Source of the DNA: Sphingomonas sp. 32-62-10
Lineage (GTDB): Bacteria; Pseudomonadota; Alphaproteobacteria; Sphingomonadales; Sphingomonadaceae
NCBI GenBank assembly: GCA_002280555.1
Contig: NCEE01000022.1
Location: 1 to 33,334 of the forward strand
Direction of reading: 5' to 3'
Length of the DNA: 33,334 nucleotides
Shown here: positions 23,654-32,008 of the stretch, one piece after another
Position numbering within the stretch: position 1 is the first letter of the stretch
Layout of the letters: each line of letters begins with the position of its first letter
Made by a program: the position numbers and the translations under genes
The notes under the pieces: generated by a model
Told to the model about the DNA's origin: nothing
The model's database searches: none
Seen by the model: the letters and a program-made list of their open reading frames with translations, nothing else

Positions 23654-24841
23654 ATGTTAACCATAACGGTAACGGATATGACGATCGCGCCCTGGTTCCT
23701 GCTTGCCATCCTGGCCAACTTCGCAGGGTATGCCGTCTACCTGACGGGGCTCAAGCGCGAGCTTGTCCAGCCGAACCGGGCATCCTGGCTGATCTGGAGC
23801 GCCGCCGTGCTCGTGGAAGCGAGCACCTATGCGGCGGTTAATCCGGGCGAGGCGCAGAGCATTGTTTTCCTAGTGTCCGCCGCTGCCTGCATCATTGTCA
23901 CGATTGCGATCTGGCAGCGTTCGGCCTGGAGCCCACCGACGCGCAGTGAAACGATTTGCATGGCCGCCTGTCTTGGCGCGCTGCTGCTTTGGGCGATGTT
24001 CAGTTCGGCATTCTGGGCGCACATGCTGGTGGTGGCCGCTGTACCGATCAGTTTCTGGCCGACCTGGGAAAGCGTCCAGCAGGATCGTGCGCGCGAACGC
24101 TCCCCCGCTTGGGGGCTATGGACGGTCGGCGATTTGGCAACGCTGATCGTCGCGACGCGCACCGGTGATGTCGAAGTGGGCAGCTATGCCTATATTCTGG
24201 TCGAATTGCTGTGCCATGCCAGCGTCTGGTTCATGATCGGTCTCGCGACCATCAACCCGATACGATCGCTCGGTTTCCGCAACGGCAATTTCTATGTGCT
24301 CGACAAATATCTGCCGGCATCGAACTTGTTTTCGGTGGGGGAGAACCATTTGGGCAAGGCTGTGTTCGCCGCTGTTGATTTTGCCGAGGGCGACAGGATC
24401 GTGAAGTTCACCGGTCGCCGCTTCCGCGCCGATCAGGTGCCAAGCGTGATGCGCGGCGGCGGCGACCGGTTCGTACAGGTAACGCCTGATCATTATATGG
24501 GGCCATCGGGCCGGATCGATGATCTGATCAATCACAGTTGCGCGCCCAATGCGGGACTTCGCTTCGCTGATGAGGGCGTTGTCCTCGTCGCGATCCGCCC
24601 GATTGCGCCGGGGGACGAGATTACCTGGGATTATTCGACAACGCTGGCGGAAAGTAACTGGCACATGATCTGCCAGTGTCGCAGCGAAGGGTGCCGCCGC
24701 GTGATCGGCAATTTTGAGACGCTGAGCCCCGAACGGCAGGAATGGTTCCGCGCCCGCAACCTGGTCGCGCCCTATCTGCGTCGCCGGGATGATGTCGCGC
24801 CGGTGGCAGCGATACCCGAAGTGCGGTTGGGGGCGGGTTAA
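23654..24841 (+). CDS. Membrane protein fused to a SET-domain lysine methyltransferase
   Basis: 395 residues in two parts. Residues 10-200 hold about seven hydrophobic segments (near 13-31, 43-62, 66-87, 101-119, 122-138, 152-170, 177-199). Two similar stretches, PNRASWLIWSAAVL (40-53) and ERSPAWGLWTVGDL (148-161), suggest a duplicated 3+1+3 PQ-loop/SWEET-like arrangement. Residues 220-360 are a SET domain: GKAVFAAVDFAEGDRIV, LINHSCAPNAGLRF (NHSC at 293-296), GDEITWDY (Y327), then a post-SET CxCxxxxC (C340, C342, C347) which with C296 can bind zinc. SET proteins methylate lysines using S-adenosylmethionine. All key residues are present, so activity is likely; the substrate is unknown. ATG 23654 or ATG 23678 could be the start. 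The TAA stop overlaps the convergent kinase stop within TTAA. Confidence 0.88.
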   Translation: MLTITVTDMTIAPWFLLAILANFAGYAVYLTGLKRELVQPNRASWLIWSAAVLVEASTYAAVNPGEAQSIVFLVSAAACIIVTIAIWQRSAWSPPTRSETICMAACLGALLLWAMFSSAFWAHMLVVAAVPISFWPTWESVQQDRARERSPAWGLWTVGDLATLIVATRTGDVEVGSYAYILVELLCHASVWFMIGLATINPIRSLGFRNGNFYVLDKYLPASNLFSVGENHLGKAVFAAVDFAEGDRIVKFTGRRFRADQVPSVMRGGGDRFVQVTPDHYMGPSGRIDDLINHSCAPNAGLRFADEGVVLVAIRPIAPGDEITWDYSTTLAESNWHMICQCRSEGCRRVIGNFETLSPERQEWFRARNLVAPYLRRRDDVAPVAAIPEVRLGAG

Positions 24842-26715
24842 GCGGCGATCGCGTTGGCGGCCAGTTCGCTTGGCGCTGCCTTCAAGGTCAGGATCGCGAC
24901 CGCGCCCAGACCCTTGCCCTGGCTTTCGAGCGCAAGTCCGCCCTCCATTGCGTTCATCGAATTGGCGCACCAGTGGAGCCCAAGCCCGCCCGATTTGTGC
25001 GCCCGCGTTGAATAGCCGCGCTGGAAGAGGGTCGCACCCACCTCAGGCGAGAATCCTTCGCCGTCGTCATGAATTTCGACGCGGACCTTTTCATCAACGG
25101 TGCTGACCAGAACCCTGATGCTGCCGCTGCCCGTCCCGCGCGCGGCGATCGCCTCGGCAGCGTTGCCGAACAGATTGCCGATCACCTGGCTCAGGATCAC
25201 GCGGTTCGCCATGACGGGCCATGGCTGTGCGGGAAAGCTGAAGGCGATCGACAAGTCGCTTGAATAGCGCGCGATGGTGGCATTCTGGGCGACAATCTCG
25301 GTCACGTCGCATTGGTCGAGCGGGGGGCGCTCATGTGCTTGCGCCTGCTGGGTGCCGATGATTTCTAGCACATGCTGCATCGCTTCCCGCCCGGCCTCGA
25401 GCTGCCGACGCCGTTCGGCGCGGTCGCTCGCCTCGGCCTCGACGGCCGCCGCGACGAACGCTGCGAGCTTCTGGCGACGGGCGGCCGGAATATTCTCGCT
25501 GGCAAGCTCGCCAATCGCGCGGTCGACGATCGCGCGGTCGGTAACGCCGTCATCGGCGATGCCGCGCGACAGGATCGTGCTAATCGGGTTCAGCGCATTG
25601 CGGACATTGTGCATCACCGCGACCGCGCTTTCGCTCCGGCCTAGCGCAAAGCTCTGCACTTCGAGCTGTTCGCGCAGATCCTTGAGCTGGCGCAGCATTG
25701 AATTAAAACTGCGGCCGAGCGAGCCGATCTCATCGCGGCGATCCTCCTCGTCGAGCAAGCCGAGCGCGCCCGATGCGGTGACGACTTGCATGTGCCGTTC
25801 GACCCGGTGCAGCGGGCGCAGCACCAGTCGCGCGATCATCCGCCGCAGCACCATCAGCAACACCATCAACAACACCGTCGATCCGGCGATCGCGAGCACA
25901 AGCATCCGCTGGCCGAGGATGGAGACGTCGCGCGGTACCTTGAAGCTAACGTTGGCGACCGTGCGACCATCGGCGCCGATAATCGGCACCGCGATCGTCA
26001 TCACGGACTGGCCCGGCGTGATAGTTTCCTTTGTCGACATATTGGTCAGGTCAAGCCGCGCTTTGAGCTGCAACAGCGTGGCGAGCTGGGTCGAGGTGAG
26101 CTGTCGCACCATCATCACATAACCACGCGGAGCGCCGGTGCCGTCGCTGCGCCTGACCTGCGCCACGCCCACGGCGGCGACGATCGGCCCCAGCCGGGTA
26201 TAGAAGGCAGTCGAGCTACGGCCATTCAGCGCGCGCGCAAAATTGATCGTGCCAATTTGCTCGATCAGCTTGCGGCGCATCGCTGGCTGGTCGGTCTGTC
26301 GAGCGATGTCGAGCCAGCGCGCGATCACAATGTGTCCATCCATGCCGATATAGGCCATGCCGTTCACGTCGAGGTTGGACATGGCGAGCGTGGAAAAGCT
26401 CTCTTGTTCGAACTTGGCGCTCGGCTTGGCCATGTAATCGTAACTGGAATTCCAGTCGCCATAGTCGCGAACCGCCGTCTCGACCTTCGAGATATACTCG
26501 TCGAGGGCCGCACGCGTGCGATCGACATGTGCGCCGACCGACGTGCTCTCGAGCTGGTTGAAGCTGGGAGTGATGACGCTGGCAAGCAGCAACGTGATCG
26601 CCAGCGAGCCGAGCAAGCCCACCGCCGTCAAGATCAGCAACAGCTTAGCGCCAAGCGAACTTGGTGCGCGGAGCTTGCCCCCGAACATCTTTTGTCCCGA
26701 ACCTGCGGCCGTCAT
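24838..26715 (-). CDS. CHASE4-type sensor histidine kinase
   Basis: 625-residue membrane sensor kinase. The first membrane helix is at about 22-48. A periplasmic CHASE4-like domain (about 50-265) shows the typical YGDWNSSYDYM (85-95). The second membrane helix is at 270-292, followed by a HAMP segment and a short coiled coil. The phospho-acceptor histidine is H369 in AVMHNVRNALNPIS. The ATP-binding domain has N518 in the N box, HDDGEGF (549-555) as G1 and SGGLGLHW (575-582) as G2. The start ATG shares its A with the TGA of the upstream REC-GGDEF-EAL gene (TGATG), so the two are translationally coupled and probably partners. CHASE4 ligands are mostly unknown. The 3' end overlaps the SET gene convergently by four bases. 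Confidence 0.93.
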   Translation of the reverse strand: MTAAGSGQKMFGGKLRAPSSLGAKLLLILTAVGLLGSLAITLLLASVITPSFNQLESTSVGAHVDRTRAALDEYISKVETAVRDYGDWNSSYDYMAKPSAKFEQESFSTLAMSNLDVNGMAYIGMDGHIVIARWLDIARQTDQPAMRRKLIEQIGTINFARALNGRSSTAFYTRLGPIVAAVGVAQVRRSDGTGAPRGYVMMVRQLTSTQLATLLQLKARLDLTNMSTKETITPGQSVMTIAVPIIGADGRTVANVSFKVPRDVSILGQRMLVLAIAGSTVLLMVLLMVLRRMIARLVLRPLHRVERHMQVVTASGALGLLDEEDRRDEIGSLGRSFNSMLRQLKDLREQLEVQSFALGRSESAVAVMHNVRNALNPISTILSRGIADDGVTDRAIVDRAIGELASENIPAARRQKLAAFVAAAVEAEASDRAERRRQLEAGREAMQHVLEIIGTQQAQAHERPPLDQCDVTEIVAQNATIARYSSDLSIAFSFPAQPWPVMANRVILSQVIGNLFGNAAEAIAARGTGSGSIRVLVSTVDEKVRVEIHDDGEGFSPEVGATLFQRGYSTRAHKSGGLGLHWCANSMNAMEGGLALESQGKGLGAVAILTLKAAPSELAANAIAA

Positions 26716-28640
26716 CAGCCGTGCGTCCCGTTCCCCGCCTGATGCCCTGCATCGTACAGGGCAGGGCCGTCACCCGGATCATCCTTTCCCTCGATAAAGC
26801 GGGCTTCGGCCATTTTGCGGGCCTCGATCGCGTCGATCGGACGCGAGAAGAAGTAGCCCTGCAGATGCGACGCCCCGGCGAGGCGCAGAGCCTGCACCTG
26901 TGCGTCGGTCTCCACACCCTCGGCGATCACGCCAAGCCCCAGCGCGCGGCCGAGATGGATGATCGAATGGACGATCGCAGCGCTTTCGCGCTCACGCCCC
27001 ATCCCGTCAATGAAGCTGCGATCGATCTTCAGACAATCAAGCGCGAATTTGCGGATGTTGTAGAGGCTCGAATAGCCCGTGCCAAAATCGTCCAGTGCGA
27101 TACGGAAGCCCATCTGCCGAAGCTTGTAGAGCGTATCGGCGGCACGATCGGCATCGTCGAAAATCGCGGTTTCGGTGATTTCGATCTGTACACGCGCCGG
27201 ATTGACGCCAGCGAGCTGCACCCGTTCCATCACGCGCCCAACGAAGTTCTGGCGACGGAACTGGCGCGGCGAGAAATTTACCGAGACATATTGATCGGGC
27301 CAGTTCTTGACCTCGTTCAGCGATTGATCGAGCACCCAATCGCCCAGCTCATGAATCAGGTTCGATTCCTCGGCGATCGGGATGAACATGCCGGGCGAGA
27401 TTGGCCCGAATTCAGGGCTGTTCCAGCGCAGCAATGCCTCGAAGCCGATAATCTCAAGCCCCTCACGCGCAACGATCGGCTGGTAGACCAGCTTCAACTC
27501 GCCCGCGGCAATCGCCTTGCTGAGGCCGCTTTCGATCTGGCGGCGGAAACGGATGCTCTCGTCCATGCTCTCATCAAACGGACGCACGACCCCGCGACCA
27601 GCGCGCTTGGCTTCGTTGAGCGCGAGATCGGCGCGGCGCATGACGTCCACGGGATCGCGCACTGGCTCAGCCTCGGTCACCACGACGCCCATGGAAGCAC
27701 TGGCCTGGATCGAATGGCCGAACACCTTCAGCGTCACCGAACAGGCGCGCAGCATCAGCTCGCACGCCATGACGGCGGCGTCTTCACCGGGCGTATCGAA
27801 CAGGATGCCGAATTCGTCGCCGCCCAATCGGGCGACAATGCCGCCTTCCGGCACGGCGTCATTGAGGAGCTGATAAACAGAGCGGATCATCTCATCGCCG
27901 GCCAGATGACCGAGCGTGTCGTTGACCATTTTGAACCGGTCGAGATCAAGCATCGCGGTCGCAAACCGCTCCTTGCCGCGCGACCGTTCGGTCAGCGCAC
28001 GCAGAAAGGCGAGGCGGTTGGGGGCTTCGGTGAGCGAATCATGATTGGCGATGTGAACCGCATGGCTCTCATTCGCGGCGAGCTCAGCGCCCTTTTCCTC
28101 TAGCTCGACCACTTGCGCGGCGAGCTTTTCGCGGGCCTGGGCAAGGTCGATATCAAGCTTCCAGCGCCCGGCGAGCGCGGTCGCGGTCTGCACCACTTCG
28201 GCAACTTCGAACGGCTTCGCGATGTAGAAGATCTTGTCAGCAGGGCCAGCCGCTTTCGAAATCTCGATCGGCGAGAAATCCGAATAGCCGGTAACGATCA
28301 CGATATTGATATTGGGGTCGAGCTTGCGGATGCGGGTCGCGGTTTCCTTGCCGTCAATGCCTGGCGGCATCCGCACGTCGATAAACGCGACAGCATAGGG
28401 ATCGCCATCGGCGAGCGATTTTTCGAGCGCGGCAACGCCGTCGAGCCCCTGCATCGCATGCGTCAGCTCGAACGCCATCGCATCGCTATCGGTCTTCGGT
28501 GCCGCGACATCATCGTCATCACCGAAGAGTTCGGCCGCCATCGCGGACAGCGCCGCGCTTTCACCCTTGTCCTTGGGCGCAAAGCTCTGGCGATAGGATT
28601 CATGCATCGCCGGTTCGTCGTCGATCACTAATATGCGCAC
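26715..28640 (-). CDS. REC-GGDEF-EAL response regulator (c-di-GMP turnover)
   Basis: 641-residue cytoplasmic response regulator. The receiver domain (1-155) has D7, D8, phospho-acceptor D88 (FIDVRMPP), T117 and K142. D88 is about 30 residues later than usual because of an insert with DDDD at 41-44. A coiled-coil linker (about 160-195) leads to a diguanylate cyclase domain with intact GGDEF (273-277) but no RxxD I-site before it. The phosphodiesterase domain has EALLRW (401-406), NFSPRQF, EITE, LDDFGTGYSSL (516-526), LKIDRSF and IAEGVET (572-578). Both output motifs look intact, so synthesis and breakdown of c-di-GMP are both possible; the net direction is unknown. The start is GTG at 28640 with GGGAG six bases upstream. 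It is coupled to the kinase gene downstream. Confidence 0.94.
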   Translation of the reverse strand: MRILVIDDEPAMHESYRQSFAPKDKGESAALSAMAAELFGDDDDVAAPKTDSDAMAFELTHAMQGLDGVAALEKSLADGDPYAVAFIDVRMPPGIDGKETATRIRKLDPNINIVIVTGYSDFSPIEISKAAGPADKIFYIAKPFEVAEVVQTATALAGRWKLDIDLAQAREKLAAQVVELEEKGAELAANESHAVHIANHDSLTEAPNRLAFLRALTERSRGKERFATAMLDLDRFKMVNDTLGHLAGDEMIRSVYQLLNDAVPEGGIVARLGGDEFGILFDTPGEDAAVMACELMLRACSVTLKVFGHSIQASASMGVVVTEAEPVRDPVDVMRRADLALNEAKRAGRGVVRPFDESMDESIRFRRQIESGLSKAIAAGELKLVYQPIVAREGLEIIGFEALLRWNSPEFGPISPGMFIPIAEESNLIHELGDWVLDQSLNEVKNWPDQYVSVNFSPRQFRRQNFVGRVMERVQLAGVNPARVQIEITETAIFDDADRAADTLYKLRQMGFRIALDDFGTGYSSLYNIRKFALDCLKIDRSFIDGMGRERESAAIVHSIIHLGRALGLGVIAEGVETDAQVQALRLAGASHLQGYFFSRPIDAIEARKMAEARFIEGKDDPGDGPALYDAGHQAGNGTHG

Positions 28641-28667
28641 CGGGCACTCCCGTTCTTGGTTGCCCGG
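28640..28667 (-). promoter_or_regulatory. Hairpin enclosing the ribosome-binding site of the REC-GGDEF-EAL gene
   Basis: On the minus strand CCGGGCA (28667-28661) pairs with TGCCCGG (28646-28640). The 14-base loop contains the Shine-Dalgarno GGGAG, and the 3' arm includes the G of the GTG start. The fold could limit ribosome access and so set a low or regulated translation rate. Structure is predicted only from the sequence. Confidence 0.45.
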
Positions 28668-28721
28668 ACCATGCCAGTCACATGGTTAAAGAAGCGTTAG
28701 AATTTGCGGCTCACGCGCCAA

Positions 28722-30557
28722 TCACTCTACCGTCACGCTTTTCGCCAGATTGCGCGGCTGATCGACATCAGTGCCTTTGAATACTGCGACATGATAGGCG
28801 AGCAATTGCACGGGCACCGCATAGACCAGCGGCGCGATGAGCGGGTGGACCCTGGGCATTTCGATCGTCGCGATCGTGTTCTCGCCCGCCTGAGCGATGC
28901 CGGCCGCGTCGGAGATCAACACCACCTGCGCGCCGCGTGCCTGCGCTTCCTGCATATTGCTAACGGTCTTGTCGAACAACGGGCCCGACGGGGCGAGCAC
29001 GATCAGCGGCACATTATCGTCGATCAGGGCGATCGGGCCGTGTTTCATCTCGCCCGATGCGTAGCCCTCGGCATGGATATAGCTGATTTCCTTCAGCTTC
29101 AGCGCGCCTTCGAGCGCCATCGGATATTCCGGCCCGCGCCCCAGATACAGCACGTCGCGTGCGGCCGCGATCTTGGGGGCCATTGCGGCGATTTCCTCAT
29201 CATGCCCAAGCGCGTGATTCATCGCCTCGGGCACTTCGCGCAGATGGCGAACGATTTCGCGTTCCAGATCGGTCGTCAGCAACCCCTTGGCACGCGCGAG
29301 GTTGATCGCAAGCGCGGCCATTACTGCGAGCTGGCAGGTGAATGCCTTGGTGGAGGCAACGCCGATTTCGGGGCCGGCATGCGTGGGCAAGAGCAGATCG
29401 ACTTCGCGCGCCATCGAGCTGGTGGGCACGTTGATGATCCCCGCCGTCGTCAGTCCCGCCGCCTTCATATGGCGCAGCGCCGCCAGCGTATCGGCCGTCT
29501 CGCCTGACTGCGAAATGACGATACCGAGCATATTGGGGGTGAGCACAGGATCGCGGTAGCGAAACTCGCTCGCGACATCGGCTTCCACCGGCACCCGCGC
29601 GAATTGTTCGATCCAATACTTGCCGATCATGCCGACATAACTGGCCGTGCCGCATGCGACAATTGCCACCCGGTCGATCGATCCGAGATCGAACTCCATG
29701 TCGGGCAGCGCGACCTGCTCCTCTACGGGCCGCAAATAGCTGCGCAGCGTCTGCGCGACGACCAGCGGCTGCTCGTAGATCTCCTTCAGCATGAAGTGGC
29801 GGTAATTGCCCTTGTCCATCAACTGGCCCGATGCGCCTGAATTGACGATCGGGCGGGTGACCGGCTGGTTGTCGCGATCGAACACCTCGACGTTGGCGCG
29901 GGTGATGACGACCCAGTCGCCCTCCTCGAGATAGGCAATGCGCTGGGTGAGGGGAGCGAGCGCGAGTGCGTCCGAGCCGAGGTAGTTTTCGCCGCCATTT
30001 TCGGAGGGGCCATAACCGACGGTGAGTGGCGCTCCGAGCCGCGCGCCGATCAGCAGATCAGGTTCGGACTTGAACATCACCCCCAGCGCAAAGGCGCCGT
30101 GGAGGCGCGGCAGGACGTTTGCCACGGCATCACGCGGCGCGACACCGCGTTCGACTTCGCGCGCGATCAGATGTGCGACGACTTCGGTATCGGTCTGGCT
30201 CAGAAACTGGCGGCCATCAGCGATCAGTTCCTCACGCAGCGGCTTGAAATTCTCGATGATGCCGTTGTGGACCAGCACGACATCGCCAACGATATGCGGG
30301 TGGGCATTGTCCTCGGTCGGCGCGCCGTGCGTCGCCCAGCGGGTGTGGGCGATGCCGCTGTCGCCGGGTAATGGTTCTTCGACCAGGCGGGCGGCGAGAT
30401 TGACGAGCTTGCCCTGCGCCCGACGACGATCGAACGTGCCGTCATGCACCGTGCAGATGCCAGCCGAGTCATAGCCGCGATACTCGAGCCGCTTCAGCCC
30501 ATCGAGCAGCCGATCCGCGACGGGGCCAGTGCCTAATATTCCAACGATGCCGCACAT
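28722..30557 (-). CDS. glmS: Glutamine-fructose-6-phosphate aminotransferase (isomerizing)
   Basis: 611-residue cytosolic enzyme that makes glucosamine-6-phosphate from fructose-6-phosphate and glutamine, the entry step to UDP-GlcNAc for peptidoglycan and lipopolysaccharide. The N-terminal glutaminase domain begins MCGIVGILG, so Cys2 becomes the N-terminal nucleophile. It also shows HTRWATHGAPTEDNAHPH and VHNGIIENF. Two SIS sugar-isomerase domains follow (ACGTASYVGMIGKYWIE, SQSGETADTLAALRHMK, LGRGPEYPMALEGALKLKE), ending in the typical LAKSVTVE. The gene lies 24 bases downstream of glmU on the same strand, so the two form an operon. The 24-base spacer and the 81-base region after glmS show no glmS ribozyme, consistent with a Gram-negative host. 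Confidence 0.97.
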   Translation of the reverse strand: MCGIVGILGTGPVADRLLDGLKRLEYRGYDSAGICTVHDGTFDRRRAQGKLVNLAARLVEEPLPGDSGIAHTRWATHGAPTEDNAHPHIVGDVVLVHNGIIENFKPLREELIADGRQFLSQTDTEVVAHLIAREVERGVAPRDAVANVLPRLHGAFALGVMFKSEPDLLIGARLGAPLTVGYGPSENGGENYLGSDALALAPLTQRIAYLEEGDWVVITRANVEVFDRDNQPVTRPIVNSGASGQLMDKGNYRHFMLKEIYEQPLVVAQTLRSYLRPVEEQVALPDMEFDLGSIDRVAIVACGTASYVGMIGKYWIEQFARVPVEADVASEFRYRDPVLTPNMLGIVISQSGETADTLAALRHMKAAGLTTAGIINVPTSSMAREVDLLLPTHAGPEIGVASTKAFTCQLAVMAALAINLARAKGLLTTDLEREIVRHLREVPEAMNHALGHDEEIAAMAPKIAAARDVLYLGRGPEYPMALEGALKLKEISYIHAEGYASGEMKHGPIALIDDNVPLIVLAPSGPLFDKTVSNMQEAQARGAQVVLISDAAGIAQAGENTIATIEMPRVHPLIAPLVYAVPVQLLAYHVAVFKGTDVDQPRNLAKSVTVE

Positions 30558-30581
30558 AAAGGTCTGGTCTCCGCCCGCAGG

Positions 30582-31937
30582 CTATGGGTTGTTTTTCTTG
30601 ACCGTCATCGCCGCGCGAAACCGGGCAGCCCAGCCGGGCTTTTCGGTTTGGTCGGGTCGAACCAGCGCCAGCGCGTCCGCCGACACGTCGCGGGTGATGA
30701 CGCTACCGGCGGCGATGATTGCCCCCGCGCCGATCGTGACGGGCGCAACCAGCGCGCTGTTCGATCCGATGAAAGCGCCTGCGCCGATGTTTGTTTTGTA
30801 TTTGAAGAACCCGTCATAATTGCAGGTGATCGTCCCGGCGCCGATGTTCGCCATCGCGCCGACGTTCGTGTCCCCCAAATAGCTGAGATGATTTGCCTTT
30901 GCGCCCGCACCAAGCGACGACTTCTTCATCTCGACGAAATTGCCGATCTTGGATTTCGCACCCATCACCGATCCGGGCCGAAGCCGCGCGAACGGACCGA
31001 CTTCTGCAGCCGCGCCGATCTGCGCTCCTTCGATATGGCAGAAGGCGTGGATGACCGCGCAATCACCCACCGTCACGTCAGGGCCGAAGAACACGTTAGG
31101 CTCAATCGTCACGTCGCGGCCGATTTTGGTATCATGGGCAAACCACACCGTTTCGGGGGCGATCAGTGTTGCGCCATCGGCCATGGCCTGTGCACGTCGC
31201 TGCTGCTGCCAGGCCGCGTCAACAGCGGCGAGTTCAGCGCGGCTGTTGACCCCGGCGACTTCGCTGGCATCGGTTTCGATCACCGCCGATTCACGCCCAT
31301 TGGCGGCAGCGATCATGACGATATCGGGCAGGTAATATTCGCCCGCCGCGTTATCATTGCCGACCCGGTCGAGCAGCGCGAACAGATCGGCACTGCGCAC
31401 CGCCATAAGCCCCGAATTGCACAGTGTTACCGCGCGCTCCTCAGCTGTGGCATCCTTATACTCCACCATCTTGGCGATGCGGCCGTCAACGTCGGCGATC
31501 ACCCGGCCATAGGCGGCAGGATCGGCAGGTCGAAACCCCAGCACGACTGTGGCAGGTGCATCGGCTGCAGCCAACCGGTCGAGCATCCGCCGCATTGTCG
31601 CGGCGCGCACCAGCGGCACATCACCATAAAGGATAAGCACATCGCCGTCGAAGCCATCAAGCGCCGCGCGTGCTTGGAGCACGGCGTGGCCAGTACCAAG
31701 CTGTTCGGCTTGCAGTGCCGTGCCGACGCCAAGTGGCGCGACAGCTGCCTCCACCTGTTCGCGCCCGGCCCCCGTGACGACGACGGTCCGTTTGCCATCT
31801 AGCGAAGCAACGCTATCGATCAGGTGCAACAGCATTGGCCGCCCGGCAATCGGGTGCAGCACCTTGTGAAGATCGGATTTCATGCGCGTGCCCTTGCCGG
31901 CGGCAAGGATGATGGCGGCGATTGGTCGCTGGGTCAT
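30582..31937 (-). CDS. glmU: Bifunctional UDP-GlcNAc pyrophosphorylase / glucosamine-1-phosphate acetyltransferase
   Basis: 451-residue cytosolic enzyme catalysing the last two steps to UDP-GlcNAc. The N-terminal nucleotidyltransferase domain has the signature LAAGKGTRMKSDLHKVLH (residues 11-28), then LGTGHAVLQA and ILYGDVPLVR. The C-terminal half is a left-handed beta helix of hexapeptide repeats (VTIEPNVFFGPDVTVGD, GAGTITCNYDGFFKYKTNIG, GSNSALVAPVTIGAGA) that carries acetyltransferase activity. Length and both domains are normal for the family. The ATG at 31937 has a GAGGGAG-type ribosome-binding site. It is the first gene of the glmU-glmS pair and is divergent from the phosphatase gene; 71 bases separate the two starts. 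Confidence 0.97.
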   Translation of the reverse strand: MTQRPIAAIILAAGKGTRMKSDLHKVLHPIAGRPMLLHLIDSVASLDGKRTVVVTGAGREQVEAAVAPLGVGTALQAEQLGTGHAVLQARAALDGFDGDVLILYGDVPLVRAATMRRMLDRLAAADAPATVVLGFRPADPAAYGRVIADVDGRIAKMVEYKDATAEERAVTLCNSGLMAVRSADLFALLDRVGNDNAAGEYYLPDIVMIAAANGRESAVIETDASEVAGVNSRAELAAVDAAWQQQRRAQAMADGATLIAPETVWFAHDTKIGRDVTIEPNVFFGPDVTVGDCAVIHAFCHIEGAQIGAAAEVGPFARLRPGSVMGAKSKIGNFVEMKKSSLGAGAKANHLSYLGDTNVGAMANIGAGTITCNYDGFFKYKTNIGAGAFIGSNSALVAPVTIGAGAIIAAGSVITRDVSADALALVRPDQTEKPGWAARFRAAMTVKKNNP

Positions 31938-32008
31938 CGGGCTCCCTCAGCCGCAGCGATGGCATGATTGTGTTGCCAATTCCATAGCGATGCTGGCAGG
32001 CGAGGGCG

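Noticed and set aside
26661..28103. A 480-codon plus-strand open frame across the REC-GGDEF-EAL gene
   Set aside because: It is a shadow of a gene whose catalytic motifs are all intact, and it crosses the boundary of two real genes.
30648..31802. A 384-codon plus-strand open frame across glmU
   Set aside because: It is a shadow of glmU, which has complete transferase and beta-helix domains.
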